From Asanoa sp. WMMD1127 (GTDB lineage: Bacteria; Actinomycetota; Actinomycetes; Mycobacteriales; Micromonosporaceae): DNA of 64,000 bases. The stretch is taken from the NCBI RefSeq assembly GCF_029626225.1, contig NZ_JARUBP010000001.1, forward strand, positions 4,774,001 through 4,838,000. Direction: 5' to 3'. This document shows positions 27,419-35,790 of this stretch, one piece after another. Each line of letters opens with the position of its first letter. The first letter of the stretch is position 1. The notes beneath the pieces were generated by a model that saw only the letters and a list, made by a program, of their open reading frames with translations, was not told where the DNA came from and ran no database searches. Both the position numbers and the translations under genes were made by a program.

Positions 27419-29233
27419 GTGACCATACGCAGGCGGACAACAGCCGCTGCCGGTGCGCTGATCATGGCTGTGACGCTCACCCTCAGTGGCACGGCGAACG
27501 CCGCCACCGCGGCGCCGGCCCAGACGGGGATCACCCACGACGAGAACCCCCGCGTCCCCGAGGGCGCGGTGTGGACGGAGGCCTACTTCCCGTCCGCCGA
27601 CCACAGTGGCGTCGAGCTGCACGCCGACGTGCTCCGGCCGGCCAACCTGTCACCGCGCGCGAAAACGCCGGTGATTCTCGCCGTCGGGCCCTACTTCAGC
27701 CACGCCGGCCAGACCGGGCCGGAAGGGTGGACGCAGACCGGGCCGTCCAGTCGCTTCGCCGACTTCACCAGTGGCACCGACCTCTTCGCCCGCGGCTACA
27801 CCTACGTCATGGTCGACCTGCGCGGCTTCGGCGGCAGCACCGGCTGCCTCGACTGGGTGGGTCCCGGCGAGCAGGCGGACGTGAAGGCCGCGATCCAGTG
27901 GGCGGCGAGCCAGCCGTGGTCGACGGGCAAGGTCGGCATGTACGGGAAGTCGTACGACGCCGTGACCGGTCTGGTCGGCAACAACCTGCGTCTGGGCGCC
28001 CTGAAGGCCGTCGTCGCCCAGGAGCCCGTGTGGAACATGTACAACTACCTGTTCAGCAACGGTGTCCCGCGACCCAACGTGACCGGCACGCCCAACGCGT
28101 ACAACAGCATCGCGACCTTGGCGCCGTTGGCCGACGACACGGAGCGCTACCAGGCCAACGCGACTTACGAGGCGAGCCACCCGGAGTGTCTCGCCGACAA
28201 CCTGACCAACAACAACAATCCTGACCTGGACTCGCGCTACTGGCGGGCGCGCAACCTGGCGGAGCGGGCGCGGGGCACGAACACTCCGCTGTTCGTCACG
28301 CAGGGTTTCATCGAGAACAACACGAAGCCCGAGGACATGCAGGAATACCTCGACAACCACCACGGCGTCGAGCGCGGGTGGCTCGGGCAGTGGGAGCACG
28401 TCCGCGGCAACGAGACCAACGAGCAGGGTCAGCTGCTGATGGGCCGCGCCGGGTTCTTCGACGAGGTCATGCGCTTCTACGATCGCTACCTCAAGGGCAT
28501 CAAGCCCGCGATCGACGACCCGGCGTACGCCATCGAGGACAACACCGGCGCATGGCGCGCGCAGCGGACGTGGCCGACGCCCTCCGCGCGCACCGCGGCG
28601 AAGCTGGCGGACGGACAGTATGTCGACGACGGGATCGCCTCGACGCTGGCCGCGCCCGCCGGCCAGCGGTGGGACATGGAGCACTACACGGATCCGGCCC
28701 CGCCGGCCGCCCGCGGCCCGGCCCCGCCGGCCGCCCGCGGCCCGGCCCCGATGGCCGCCGGCGACACGCACAGCTACTTCAGCTGGTCCACGCCGGTCAC
28801 GTCCCGGGTGCGGATCACCGGAACCCCGCGGGTCAGCCTGCACGCCGGCGCGCCCGGCAATGTCATGGTGCGCCTGTGGGACGTCGCACCGGACGGGACC
28901 GCGGTCATGTTCGACGAGAACGTGGCCCTGATCGAGCGGGCCGGCCGGGTCGCGTTCGACCTCAAGTCCACCGACTGGACGTTCGAGGTCGGCCACCAAC
29001 TCGGCGTGCAGCTCGGCACGATCGGCAGCGGCAGCTGGCGCGACACCCCGAGCGGCAACACGATCCAGGTCACCCGGGCGCGACTGGACCTGGCGCTGCA
29101 GAACCCCCGGTTCGACGTGCCGACCCAGGGCGACCGGTCGCCGTTCCTCGACACCTACCTGCGGCAGTACACGCGCACCCTGACCGAGGTCGGCGAGGGC
29201 ACCTTCCCGCTCGGCGTCCGCGGCCACCACTGA
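27419..29233 (+). CDS. Secreted CocE/X-Pro dipeptidyl-peptidase (S15)-like hydrolase
   Basis: A 604-residue secreted hydrolase. A Sec signal peptide (MTIRRRTTAAAGALIMAVTLTL..., cleavage near ANA|AT) precedes an S15/CocE alpha/beta hydrolase domain. The nucleophile Ser is in GMYGKSYDAVTG; catalytic-site candidates include the His in GQWEHVRG. The C-terminal jelly-roll domain (about 440-600) is characteristic of XPP/CocE enzymes. Between them lies a Pro-Ala-Arg linker made of 24-bp repeats. Such enzymes cleave Xaa-Pro peptides or esters; which one cannot be told. GTG start with GGGAGG ribosome site (27408-27413). A strong hairpin follows the stop. Confidence 0.9.
   Translation: MTIRRRTTAAAGALIMAVTLTLSGTANAATAAPAQTGITHDENPRVPEGAVWTEAYFPSADHSGVELHADVLRPANLSPRAKTPVILAVGPYFSHAGQTGPEGWTQTGPSSRFADFTSGTDLFARGYTYVMVDLRGFGGSTGCLDWVGPGEQADVKAAIQWAASQPWSTGKVGMYGKSYDAVTGLVGNNLRLGALKAVVAQEPVWNMYNYLFSNGVPRPNVTGTPNAYNSIATLAPLADDTERYQANATYEASHPECLADNLTNNNNPDLDSRYWRARNLAERARGTNTPLFVTQGFIENNTKPEDMQEYLDNHHGVERGWLGQWEHVRGNETNEQGQLLMGRAGFFDEVMRFYDRYLKGIKPAIDDPAYAIEDNTGAWRAQRTWPTPSARTAAKLADGQYVDDGIASTLAAPAGQRWDMEHYTDPAPPAARGPAPPAARGPAPMAAGDTHSYFSWSTPVTSRVRITGTPRVSLHAGAPGNVMVRLWDVAPDGTAVMFDENVALIERAGRVAFDLKSTDWTFEVGHQLGVQLGTIGSGSWRDTPSGNTIQVTRARLDLALQNPRFDVPTQGDRSPFLDTYLRQYTRTLTEVGEGTFPLGVRGHH
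28694..28750 (+). repeat. 24-bp coding minisatellite (PAPPAARG repeat)
   Basis: Two identical 24-bp units begin at 28694 and 28718, and a third, partly diverged copy starts at 28742. They encode PAPPAARG, PAPPAARG and PAPMAAG in the linker between the catalytic and jelly-roll domains of the S15-like hydrolase. In-frame unit length means copy-number change would alter linker length without a frameshift. Confidence 0.8.
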
Positions 29234-29243
29234 CCGACCCGGA

Positions 29244-29267
29244 CGGCCCGGCCCCGCGGCCGGGCCG
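29244..29267. terminator. GC-rich hairpin between convergent genes
   Basis: CGGCCCGGCC (29244-29253) and GGCCGGGCCG (29258-29267) form a perfect 10-bp stem with a CCGC loop, 11 bp after the S15-like hydrolase stop and facing the convergent EAL-DICT gene. No T-tract. Probable bidirectional terminator. Confidence 0.55.
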
Positions 29268-29298
29268 CCCGGCCACTGCCTACCGCGGCCGAGCCCGC

Positions 29299-30558
29299 TC
29301 AGGTTCGCAGCGGCGGGAGGCGGCGCGCGAGGGTGGCAGCGGCCGAGAGGACCAGGTCGCGGTCCTCGGAGGTGACGACGTCGTAGGTGTCGGTGTCGCG
29401 TTCGCGGCCGAACACGCCGCCGGCGAAGCGGCTGCTGACCACGATGACCGTCCACTCGTCGCTCAGCGGGTCGCCGGCCGGGACGGCGCAGCCGCGTACC
29501 CGGCCCGCCGGACGCGGTGGCATGTCGCGCCCGAAGGCGGCGGTGACGACGCCTTCCGCGGCGATCTCCGCGTAGCGGCGGCGCGTGTGGCCGTCGAGCC
29601 TCCGCGCGTCCTGGAAGGACGTCAGGATCAGGGCCGGCTCGGTCGCGCCGACGCCACGGTCCTCCAACGTGCGGCTGAGCCGGAGCATGGCCACCCGGGA
29701 CGCCTGCTCGACCCGGCGCTGGGCGGAAGCGACGCCGAACGGTGTCGTGCCGGCCGGCGCGTGCCGGGCCGGACGCCCCGGCGGCAGCGCCACCGGCGGC
29801 GGCGCGAGACGGGCCGGCAGCGCGCCCGGGCGGCCCAGCAGCCAGCCCTGCCCCAGTGCCGCCCCGACTGCCCGTACCGCGGTCAGTTGCTCTGGTGTCT
29901 CGATGCCTTCGGCGAGGATCAGCGCGCCGGTGTGGGCGGCCTCGGCACGGGCGGCGTCGACCACGCGCTGCGCGTGCGGCGTCGTCAGGTCGCGGGTCAC
30001 GGTGCGGTCCAGCTTGATGATGTCGGGCCGCAACAGCGGCATCATGGCCTGGCTCTCCGCGTCGGCGCCGACGTCGTCGAGCGCCATCCGGTTGTCGTCC
30101 GACCGCCAGTCCTGCAGGGCGGCCAGCAGGCCGGCCGTATCGTGCGACACCGACCTCTCCGTCACCTCCGCGACCAGCCGCAACCGCTCCTCCGCCTGCG
30201 CGAGCACGGGGGCCAGGTCCGGCGGGCATTCGGCGCGGGCGGCCGCCGGCTCGATGTTGACGAACAGCGGCAGCGTCGGCGGGAGGCCGGCGGCGAAGGC
30301 GCCGCGGAAGGCGGCGGCGCGGCACACCCAGTCGAGCTCGTCGAGCCGGCCCACGGCCTGCGCCGCGTCGAGCATCGTCTGCGGACTGCTCCAGGGGGTG
30401 CCGTCAGGGCCACGGGCCAGCGCCTCGTACGCCACGACCTCGTCGCGGGCCAGGTCGACGATCGGCTGGTACACGCTGTGCACCGCGCGCTCGGCCAAGA
30501 TCACGTCAAGGTCGGCCACCCGCGCGTGCGATGGCCGGTCGCCGGCAACAGACGCCAT
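29299..30558 (-). CDS. EAL-domain c-di-GMP phosphodiesterase with DICT sensory domain
   Basis: A 419-residue cytoplasmic protein. Residues 20-250 are an EAL domain with the key residues present: YEALARG, FVNIEPAA, EVTERS, ALDDVGA, IIKLDRT and LAEGIETPEQL. It is therefore probably an active phosphodiesterase. Residues 275-415 match the DICT sensory domain plan (SRTLEDRGVGATEPALILTSFQDARR, VIVVSSRFAGGVFGRE). ATG 30558 is the first good start before the domain. It complements the GGDEF/degenerate-EAL protein at 10.5-13.5 kb: one synthesises, the other degrades c-di-GMP. The DICT ligand is unknown. Confidence 0.88.
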   Translation of the reverse strand: MASVAGDRPSHARVADLDVILAERAVHSVYQPIVDLARDEVVAYEALARGPDGTPWSSPQTMLDAAQAVGRLDELDWVCRAAAFRGAFAAGLPPTLPLFVNIEPAAARAECPPDLAPVLAQAEERLRLVAEVTERSVSHDTAGLLAALQDWRSDDNRMALDDVGADAESQAMMPLLRPDIIKLDRTVTRDLTTPHAQRVVDAARAEAAHTGALILAEGIETPEQLTAVRAVGAALGQGWLLGRPGALPARLAPPPVALPPGRPARHAPAGTTPFGVASAQRRVEQASRVAMLRLSRTLEDRGVGATEPALILTSFQDARRLDGHTRRRYAEIAAEGVVTAAFGRDMPPRPAGRVRGCAVPAGDPLSDEWTVIVVSSRFAGGVFGRERDTDTYDVVTSEDRDLVLSAAATLARRLPPLRT

Positions 30559-30635
30559 ACCCCCCGCACCCCCGCAGCTGGTCCCGTCGCCGACGCTACC
30601 CGCATCCCCGCCGGCGACCGGGGCGCAAGGTGCCC

Positions 30636-30665
30636 TTGACATCGATGCGATCCGTGTCGTGCACT
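30636..30665 (+). promoter_or_regulatory. Putative promoter of a leaderless small membrane gene
   Basis: TTGACA (30636-30641) is a perfect -35 box. TGCACT (30660-30665), 18 bp downstream, is a weak -10. Transcription from it would start at or next to ATG 30673, which has no ribosome site, suggesting leaderless translation. Confidence 0.4.
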
Positions 30666-30672
30666 GTCGCGC

Positions 30673-30852
30673 ATGGGCCGCAAAGGGACCGTCGTCCTGC
30701 TCGCCGTCGCGGCCGTCGCCGGGCTCGCCAGTCTCGCGTTGGGTCTGCTGGAGCCGGCCCGGGTCACGCCGTGGGCGATCGCCTTCGCCATGAGCTGCCT
30801 CGTCCTCGCCCAGCTCATGCGGCTGCGGGAGCTGCGGAAGCGCGACGGTTGA
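30673..30852 (+). CDS. 59-residue two-helix membrane protein
   Basis: A 59-codon gene, ATG 30673 to TGA 30850-30852. It has two hydrophobic helices (about 6-26 and 32-48) separated by a Pro-containing turn (LLEPARVTPW) and a basic C-terminal tail (MRLRELRKRDG). Third codon positions are strongly G/C. No ribosome site is seen, but a -35-like TTGACA lies upstream. The function is unknown. It is divergent from the EAL-DICT gene and precedes the large dehydrogenase gene by 77 bp on the same strand. Confidence 0.6.
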   Translation: MGRKGTVVLLAVAAVAGLASLALGLLEPARVTPWAIAFAMSCLVLAQLMRLRELRKRDG

Positions 30853-30929
30853 CCGACGGTGCACCCGTTCGGGCAGACTTTCGGCGTTCGCTCGTCGGCG
30901 ATCGGTGCGATGGGCTTACGGTTCGGCGG

Positions 30930-32543
30930 GTGGGGGATCTTCTTGCCGAATACCGCAGTGCGGCCGGCCCGCTGCCCGGGCAGCACCGGCTCTGGCGACT
31001 GACCGGCCCGGGACTGTCCGATCTGGATGCTCCGGTGACCGAGCCGCTGCCCGTGCCCGGCCGCTCCGAGCTGCTCGTGCGGCACGACGCCGTCGGCGTG
31101 TGCCATTCCGACGTCACGATCGCGCGGCTCGGCCTGGACCACCCGCGTATCCACCGCTTCCCGGTCGTCCCGGGCCACGAGGTGAGCCTCACGGTGGCCG
31201 CCGTCGGAACCGACCTGCGCGACGCGTACGCCCCGGGTGATCGCTTCGTCGTCCCGGCCACCATGGCCGAGCGCGCCTACGGCTGCGACATCCCCGGCGG
31301 TCTCGCCCAGTATGCCGTCCTGGGGCAGGAGCTGACACCCTGGCTCCTGCCGCTGCGCCCCACCACGGGGTACGCCGAGGCGGCGCTGGCCGAGCCGTGG
31401 GCCTGCGTCGAGGCGTCTTACGCCGCGTCCTATCGCACCACCTGGCGTCCCGGCGGCACGGTCTGGCTGACCGGTGACGGCGCCGGGGTCGCGCTCGGTG
31501 CGGCCGCCGCGTGGCGCCCCGGGCGGGTGCACCTCGACGTGCACGACGCCGCCTTCGCCGCGCAGGTGACCGACTGGGCGCGGGCGGCCGGCGTCGAGAT
31601 CGTCGCGGGGCCGCCGGAGTCCGCGGACGACGCGGTGGTTCTGGGCCCGGAACCCGCGCTGGTCGAACGGGCGCTGGCCGTGCTGGCGCCGCACGGGACC
31701 TGCGCGCTGGTCACCACCCAGCCGCTGCCTCGCCCGGTCCAGGTCGACGTCGGGCGGCTGCACCACGACGGCCTGGCCCTGTTCGGCACGGCGGGCGGCG
31801 ACCTCGCGGCGGCGTACGCCCCGATCCGCACGGAGCTCACCCCCGGCGGACGCCTGTGGGTGCTCGGCGCCGGCGGCCCGATGGGCCGGATGCACCTGCG
31901 GCGGGCCGTGCAGCGCCCCGGGGGACCGGCGCGGATCGTCGCGACCGACCGCAGTGGACGCGCGTCGAAATGGTTCGGCCGCGTCGCGCCCGGCGTCCTG
32001 ACCTTCCTGTCCGAACGCGAATGCGGCGACGCCGAAACGCTGGCGAAGCGGCTCAACGACGAGACGGCCGGGCTCGGCTTCGACGACATCGTGGTGACGG
32101 CGCCGGCCGTCTCGGCTGCCGAGCAGGCGTTCGAGCACCTGGCCGACGGCGGCGTGATCAACCTGTTCGCCGCGCTCCCGCGGGGCACGATGTGCGCCTG
32201 GGACCTGACCGCCGTGGCGCACCGCGGCGTGCGCGCCGTCGGCACGAGCGGTTCGTCGGCCGACGACCTGCGCCGCGTACGCGACCGCATCGAGAACGGC
32301 ATCATCCAGCCCAACCGCTCGGTGGCCGCGATCGGCGGGCTGGAAGCGGCCCCGGACGCCCTACGCGCGGTAGCCGAGGGCCGCTTCGGCGGCAAGGTGG
32401 TCATCTTCCCGAACCTGCGGGCGCCGCTGCCGCTGACGGCGCTGACAGATCTGGCGAGCGTGCTCCCGGAGGTCGCGAGCCGCCTCGAGTGGGGCCACTG
32501 GAGCCAGGCGGCCGAGGAGGAACTCCTCCGCACCCTGACCTGA
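30930..32543 (+). CDS. Large MDR-superfamily (zinc alcohol dehydrogenase-like) protein
   Basis: A 537-residue medium-chain dehydrogenase-like protein, longer than the usual 340-380. The N-terminal part has the GroES-like zinc-site elements VGVCHSDVTIARL (Cys) and VVPGHEVSLTV (His-Glu). A first nucleotide-binding-like segment appears around TVWLTGDGAGVALG, and a second around RLWVLGAGGPMGRMHLRRAV, so the cofactor region seems duplicated or enlarged. Sugar or polyol dehydrogenases of the sorbose-phosphate-reductase type are the closest idea, but I would not assign a substrate. GTG 30930 was chosen by domain start; the ribosome site is weak. Confidence 0.75.
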   Translation: MGDLLAEYRSAAGPLPGQHRLWRLTGPGLSDLDAPVTEPLPVPGRSELLVRHDAVGVCHSDVTIARLGLDHPRIHRFPVVPGHEVSLTVAAVGTDLRDAYAPGDRFVVPATMAERAYGCDIPGGLAQYAVLGQELTPWLLPLRPTTGYAEAALAEPWACVEASYAASYRTTWRPGGTVWLTGDGAGVALGAAAAWRPGRVHLDVHDAAFAAQVTDWARAAGVEIVAGPPESADDAVVLGPEPALVERALAVLAPHGTCALVTTQPLPRPVQVDVGRLHHDGLALFGTAGGDLAAAYAPIRTELTPGGRLWVLGAGGPMGRMHLRRAVQRPGGPARIVATDRSGRASKWFGRVAPGVLTFLSERECGDAETLAKRLNDETAGLGFDDIVVTAPAVSAAEQAFEHLADGGVINLFAALPRGTMCAWDLTAVAHRGVRAVGTSGSSADDLRRVRDRIENGIIQPNRSVAAIGGLEAAPDALRAVAEGRFGGKVVIFPNLRAPLPLTALTDLASVLPEVASRLEWGHWSQAAEEELLRTLT

Positions 32544-32557
32544 CGGGCTCCCGTCCG

Positions 32558-32995
32558 TCAGAGGGTGGCGGCCTCGGCTTCGCGTTTGTCGTAGGCCGCT
32601 CGCGCGGCCGCGATCTCGCGTTGGTTCGCGTCCGTCCAGGCGACCAGGGTCTGCACCGTCGCGTGCAGGGTGACGCCCAGCGGCGTCAACTCGTAGTCCA
32701 CCCGCGGCGGCACCGTCGGGTGGACCGTGCGGCGGACCAGACCGTCGCGCTCCAGGTGGCGCAGCGTCACGGTCAGCATGCGCTGGCTGATGCCGTCGAT
32801 CTCGCGGCGGAGCTCGGTGAAGCGCAGCTTCCGGTTGTCGAGCAGCGCCACCACGAGCAGCGACCACTTGTCGGCGATGCGGTCGAGGATCTGGCGTACG
32901 TCGCAGTCCTCCCGCGTGTCCCATTGAAAGGCGTCGTTGAAATCGCCGTCGGTATCGCAGCAGTAACCAGGTGACGTTGAAGTGCCTTCTTCCAC
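32558..32995 (-). CDS. HxlR-family transcriptional regulator
   Basis: A 145-residue winged-helix regulator. The core (DVRQILDRIADKWSLLVVALL, FTELRREIDGISQRMLTVTLRHLERDGLVRR) is typical HxlR. Three N-terminal cysteines (GYCCDT, EDCDV) resemble redox-sensing members such as HypR or QorR, so thiol oxidation may be the signal (inference). The start is uncertain: GTG 32995 is used; TTG 33004 would add three residues. It is divergent from an MFS exporter gene with a perfect palindrome between them, so it most likely controls that exporter and itself. Confidence 0.85.
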   Translation of the reverse strand: MEEGTSTSPGYCCDTDGDFNDAFQWDTREDCDVRQILDRIADKWSLLVVALLDNRKLRFTELRREIDGISQRMLTVTLRHLERDGLVRRTVHPTVPPRVDYELTPLGVTLHATVQTLVAWTDANQREIAAARAAYDKREAEAATL

Positions 32996-33021
32996 AGTTC
33001 CCAATAGTGACCAACCATGGA

Positions 33022-33044
33022 CTCAGTTACAAGAGGTAACTGAG
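33022..33044. promoter_or_regulatory. Palindromic HxlR operator controlling the MFS exporter
   Basis: CTCAGTTAC-AAGAG-GTAACTGAG is a perfect 9-bp-arm inverted repeat located 10 bp upstream of the MFS gene start and 27 bp from the divergent HxlR start. Binding here would block both promoters. Confidence 0.75.
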
Positions 33045-33054
33045 GGGGGACCAC

Positions 33055-34449
33055 GTGCCGACGAAGGCAAAAGCGCTGCTGCTCGTACTCTGCGGAGCGA
33101 TCTTTCTCGAGGGCGTCGACATCTCGATGATGGGCGTCGCACTGCCCGCGATCCGCGCCGACCTCGGCCTGTCGACCGCCGCGCTGCAATGGGTGGTGAG
33201 CGGCTATGTGCTCGGGTACGGCGGGTTCGTGCTGCTCGGCGGTCGCGCGGCCGACCTGCTCGGGCGGCGGCGGATGTTCATCGGCTGGCTGGTCGTGTTC
33301 ATCGCGTTCTCGGGCCTCGGCGGGCTCGCCACCGAGGGCTGGATGCTGATCCTGGCCCGGTTCGCGACGGGGGTCGCGGCCGCGTTCCTCGCCCCGGCCG
33401 GCCTGTCGATCATCACGACAACGTTCCCGGAGGGACGGGCCAGAGACCGGGCGGTCCTGGTGTATGCCGGTGCGGCCGCCGGCGGTTTCTCGCTCGGCAT
33501 GGTGGTCGGCGGGCTGCTGACCAGCGTCGACTGGCGCTGGGTGTTCTTCGCGCCGGTCGTCATGGCCGCGTTGCTGCTGGCCGCGGCGGTCCCGCTGGTC
33601 CCACGGGACACGCCCGCCACCGGCCGGGCCCGCTTCGACGTGCCGGGCACGCTCGCGCTGACCGGGGCGATGCTGCTCCTCGTCGTGACCGTGGTGCACC
33701 TGCCCGAGGTGGCGCTGTCGGTCACGGTCGCGACGCTGGCCGGCAGCGTGGCGCTGTTCGCCGCGTTCGTGGCCGTCCAGCGCCGGTCGGCGGCGCCCCT
33801 GATGCGGCTGGGGATCCTGCGCTCGGCGCCGCTGCTTCGGGCCAACGTCGGCGCGTTCCTGCTCGTCGGCGGGTTCATGGGCTTCCAGTTCGTCGCGGTG
33901 CTCTACCTCCAGGAGCTGCGCGGCTGGTCCGAGATCGAGACCGGCCTGGCACTCGCGGTGATCGGCATCGACGCGGTCCTCGCCCCGACGCTGACGCCGC
34001 GCCTGGTCGCCCGCTACGGCAACCAGCGCGTGATCGCCGCCGGGCTGGTGCTGGTCGCGCTGGCGTTCGCCTGGTTCCTGCCGCTCGGCCTGACCTGGAG
34101 CTTCGTGACGCTGCTGCCCGGGCTGCTGGCGATCGGGTTCGGCTTCGCGCTGGCGTACGGTCCGCTCACCATCGCCGCCACCGACGACGTCGCCGCCGGC
34201 GAGCAGGGGCTGGCCAGCGGCATTCTGACCACGTCGTTCCAGTTCGGCTCGGCGCTGGGCCTGGCGGTCACGACCGCGGTGGTGGTCGCGAACGGCTCGT
34301 CCACGCTGGACAGCTATCGGGCTGGTCTCCTGGTGCCGGTGGTGGCGCTGGCCATCGCGAGCCTGGTCGCTCTTGCGGGCCTGCGGCGGGTGTCCACAAA
34401 GGTGGATCAGCCGGTCGCTGTCACCACGGCACCGGGCCGTCCGCACTGA
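33055..34449 (+). CDS. MFS drug exporter, DHA2 (EmrB/QacA) type
   Basis: A 464-residue membrane transporter with 13-14 hydrophobic helices. The helix 1 region (FLEGVDISMMGVALPAIRADLGLSTAALQWVVSGYVLGYGG) and the loop LLGGRAADLLGRRRMF carry the MFS signature A; LARFATGVAAAFLAPAGLSII is typical of proton-driven multidrug exporters of the DHA2 group. GTG 33055 follows a GGGGGG-type ribosome site that overlaps the operator edge. Expression is probably controlled by the divergent HxlR regulator. The substrate is unknown. The last 29 bp overlap a convergent SDR pseudogene. Confidence 0.9.
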   Translation: MPTKAKALLLVLCGAIFLEGVDISMMGVALPAIRADLGLSTAALQWVVSGYVLGYGGFVLLGGRAADLLGRRRMFIGWLVVFIAFSGLGGLATEGWMLILARFATGVAAAFLAPAGLSIITTTFPEGRARDRAVLVYAGAAAGGFSLGMVVGGLLTSVDWRWVFFAPVVMAALLLAAAVPLVPRDTPATGRARFDVPGTLALTGAMLLLVVTVVHLPEVALSVTVATLAGSVALFAAFVAVQRRSAAPLMRLGILRSAPLLRANVGAFLLVGGFMGFQFVAVLYLQELRGWSEIETGLALAVIGIDAVLAPTLTPRLVARYGNQRVIAAGLVLVALAFAWFLPLGLTWSFVTLLPGLLAIGFGFALAYGPLTIAATDDVAAGEQGLASGILTTSFQFGSALGLAVTTAVVVANGSSTLDSYRAGLLVPVVALAIASLVALAGLRRVSTKVDQPVAVTTAPGRPH

Positions 34450-34894
34450 GGAAGGCGGCGGTCGGCTCGTCACCGTCCACAGTGGCCGGCGTGCCTATTC
34501 GGGCGCCACGGCGTTGATCAGGAAAACGTCGTTGCGCAACTCGTTGGCGTACTGGACGGTCAGCGAGTTCAACGCAGCCTTGGACGGGGTGTAGGCCGCC
34601 GACGCCGGCAGCATCGTCGCCATGGGGTTGGCCGGGTCGCTGGCCAGCGCCAGCGAGGCGGCGCCACTGCTGACGTTGACGATGCGCGGCGCCGGCGACC
34701 GCCGCAGCAGGGGGAGCATGGCGTTGGTCACCGCGATGACGCCGAACCAGCACGATGGCGTACGCGTCACCGCCCGCGCCCCGTATCGCCGCAGCCGCCT
34801 CCGCTCCGCGCCGACCGTCCCGCGCGCCGACGAGGACCGTCATTCCCAGCCCGGCTTGCTGCTCGGCGACCGCGCTCGACATTTCGCGTTGCAT
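34421..34894 (-). pseudogene. SDR oxidoreductase remnant
   Basis: SDR pieces occur in order but in different frames: GLGMTVLVGARDGRRGAEAA (the second half of the Rossmann entry, without the TGxxxGIG loop), then VTNAMLPLLRRS with IVNVSSGAASLAL and YTPSKAALNSLT (catalytic Tyr and Lys), then a break after INAVAPE. The usual C-terminal end (TAAFLSADGPVPW, stop at 34421-34423) lies in another frame. About 50 central residues are missing. The gene is 5'-truncated, internally deleted and frameshifted. The 168 bp after it (34895-35062) contain no convincing gene. Confidence 0.75.
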
Positions 34895-35062
34895 CGGCTA
34901 CACGGACAACGGGGTGAGCCTCACCGCGTCCGGGCGCGGCCTGGTCGAGGTGCGGCACATGCGGATGACCGCCGAGCAGTGGCAGGCGGCCGGACCCGGC
35001 GGCAAGGTGTCCGTCTCCGGGCTCCGGGCGTGCCTTCCCTGGTTCGGCCTTGAGGTTGACGG

Positions 35063-35275
35063 CTAGTCAGGCTCCTGTTGCTCGGCGGTGTGGGCGCGGT
35101 AAAGGGTGCCCGCGGCGAGTGCGGCGCTGCCGAGCAGACCTGAGGTCTCCCAGCTGATCCACCCGACCCACCAGGCGGCCAGGACGGCGACGGCGGCCGC
35201 CGGCGCGCCGTAGGTGGCGGCCAGGTAGGCGAACCGTCGCATGTGAAGAATGGTCGCACCGGCCGGCCCTTTCAT
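35063..35275 (-). CDS. Small membrane protein (70 aa)
   Basis: A 70-residue protein with two hydrophobic helices (about 14-34 and 38-58: AYLAATYGAPAAAVAVLAAWW and SGLLGSAALAAGTLY) and a short polar tail ending EQQEPD. ATG 35275 is used; an in-frame ATG 11 codons later (35242) is an alternative. The function is unknown. It is divergent from the VOC-family gene. Good third-position G/C supports coding. Confidence 0.5.
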   Translation of the reverse strand: MKGPAGATILHMRRFAYLAATYGAPAAAVAVLAAWWVGWISWETSGLLGSAALAAGTLYRAHTAEQQEPD

Positions 35276-35340
35276 GTTGCCTTGGCCACTCGGTGGGGAT
35301 GAGCCGTCACGTGGACCGGGTGCGGGGCGGTCTTTGCGTC

Positions 35341-35790
35341 ATGACCGATGACATCGCGACCGCCGGGGATCCGGCGCCCGACGAGGGCTTCCTCGTGACC
35401 CTGTTCATCACCGTCCGCGACGTGGCGCGGGCCCGGGACTTCTACTCACGTGTGCTCGGCGGCACTGTCGTCGTCGACGAGAACCCGTGCATCGTCAGGC
35501 TCGCCAACTCGTGGATCATCATGAATCCCGGTGGCGGGCCGACGCCTGACAAGCCGGGCGTCTCGGTGGTCGAGTACGAGCCCGGCGACACCACGTCGAT
35601 CTTCCTCAACCCGCGGGTCGCGGACGTCCAGGCGCGGTACGCCGAGTGGAGCGCGAAGGGCGCCGAGTTCCTGACGCCGCCGATCGACCGTGGGGCGGAG
35701 ATCCGCTGCTACCTGCGTGACCCGGACGGCTATCTCATCGAGGTCGGCCAGTCCACCGGGCTGCTGCGCGGCCGGCACGCGGCGACCTAG
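35341..35790 (+). CDS. VOC-family (glyoxalase/dioxygenase-like) protein
   Basis: A 149-residue single-domain vicinal-oxygen-chelate protein. Two beta-alpha-beta-beta-beta modules can be read: LVTLFITVRDVARARDFYSRVLGG... and SIFLNPRVADVQARYAEWSAKG...CYLRDPDGYLIEVGQ, the latter being the conserved C-terminal metal-site strand with Glu. ATG 35341 is preferred. The family covers glyoxalases, dioxygenases and resistance proteins, so the activity is open. The last four bases overlap the convergent GNAT gene. Confidence 0.85.
   Translation: MTDDIATAGDPAPDEGFLVTLFITVRDVARARDFYSRVLGGTVVVDENPCIVRLANSWIIMNPGGGPTPDKPGVSVVEYEPGDTTSIFLNPRVADVQARYAEWSAKGAEFLTPPIDRGAEIRCYLRDPDGYLIEVGQSTGLLRGRHAAT

Noticed and set aside
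27650-30325. An 891-codon minus-strand frame across the S15-like hydrolase and the EAL-DICT gene
   Set aside because: It is a shadow of genes in other frames; no motif is recognisable and its composition is biased to Arg, Gly and Val.
34755-35066. A 103-codon plus-strand frame after the MFS gene
   Set aside because: The first part is antisense to the SDR remnant and has Arg/Ser-rich composition. The last 50 residues are more protein-like but match no family, so no gene is claimed.
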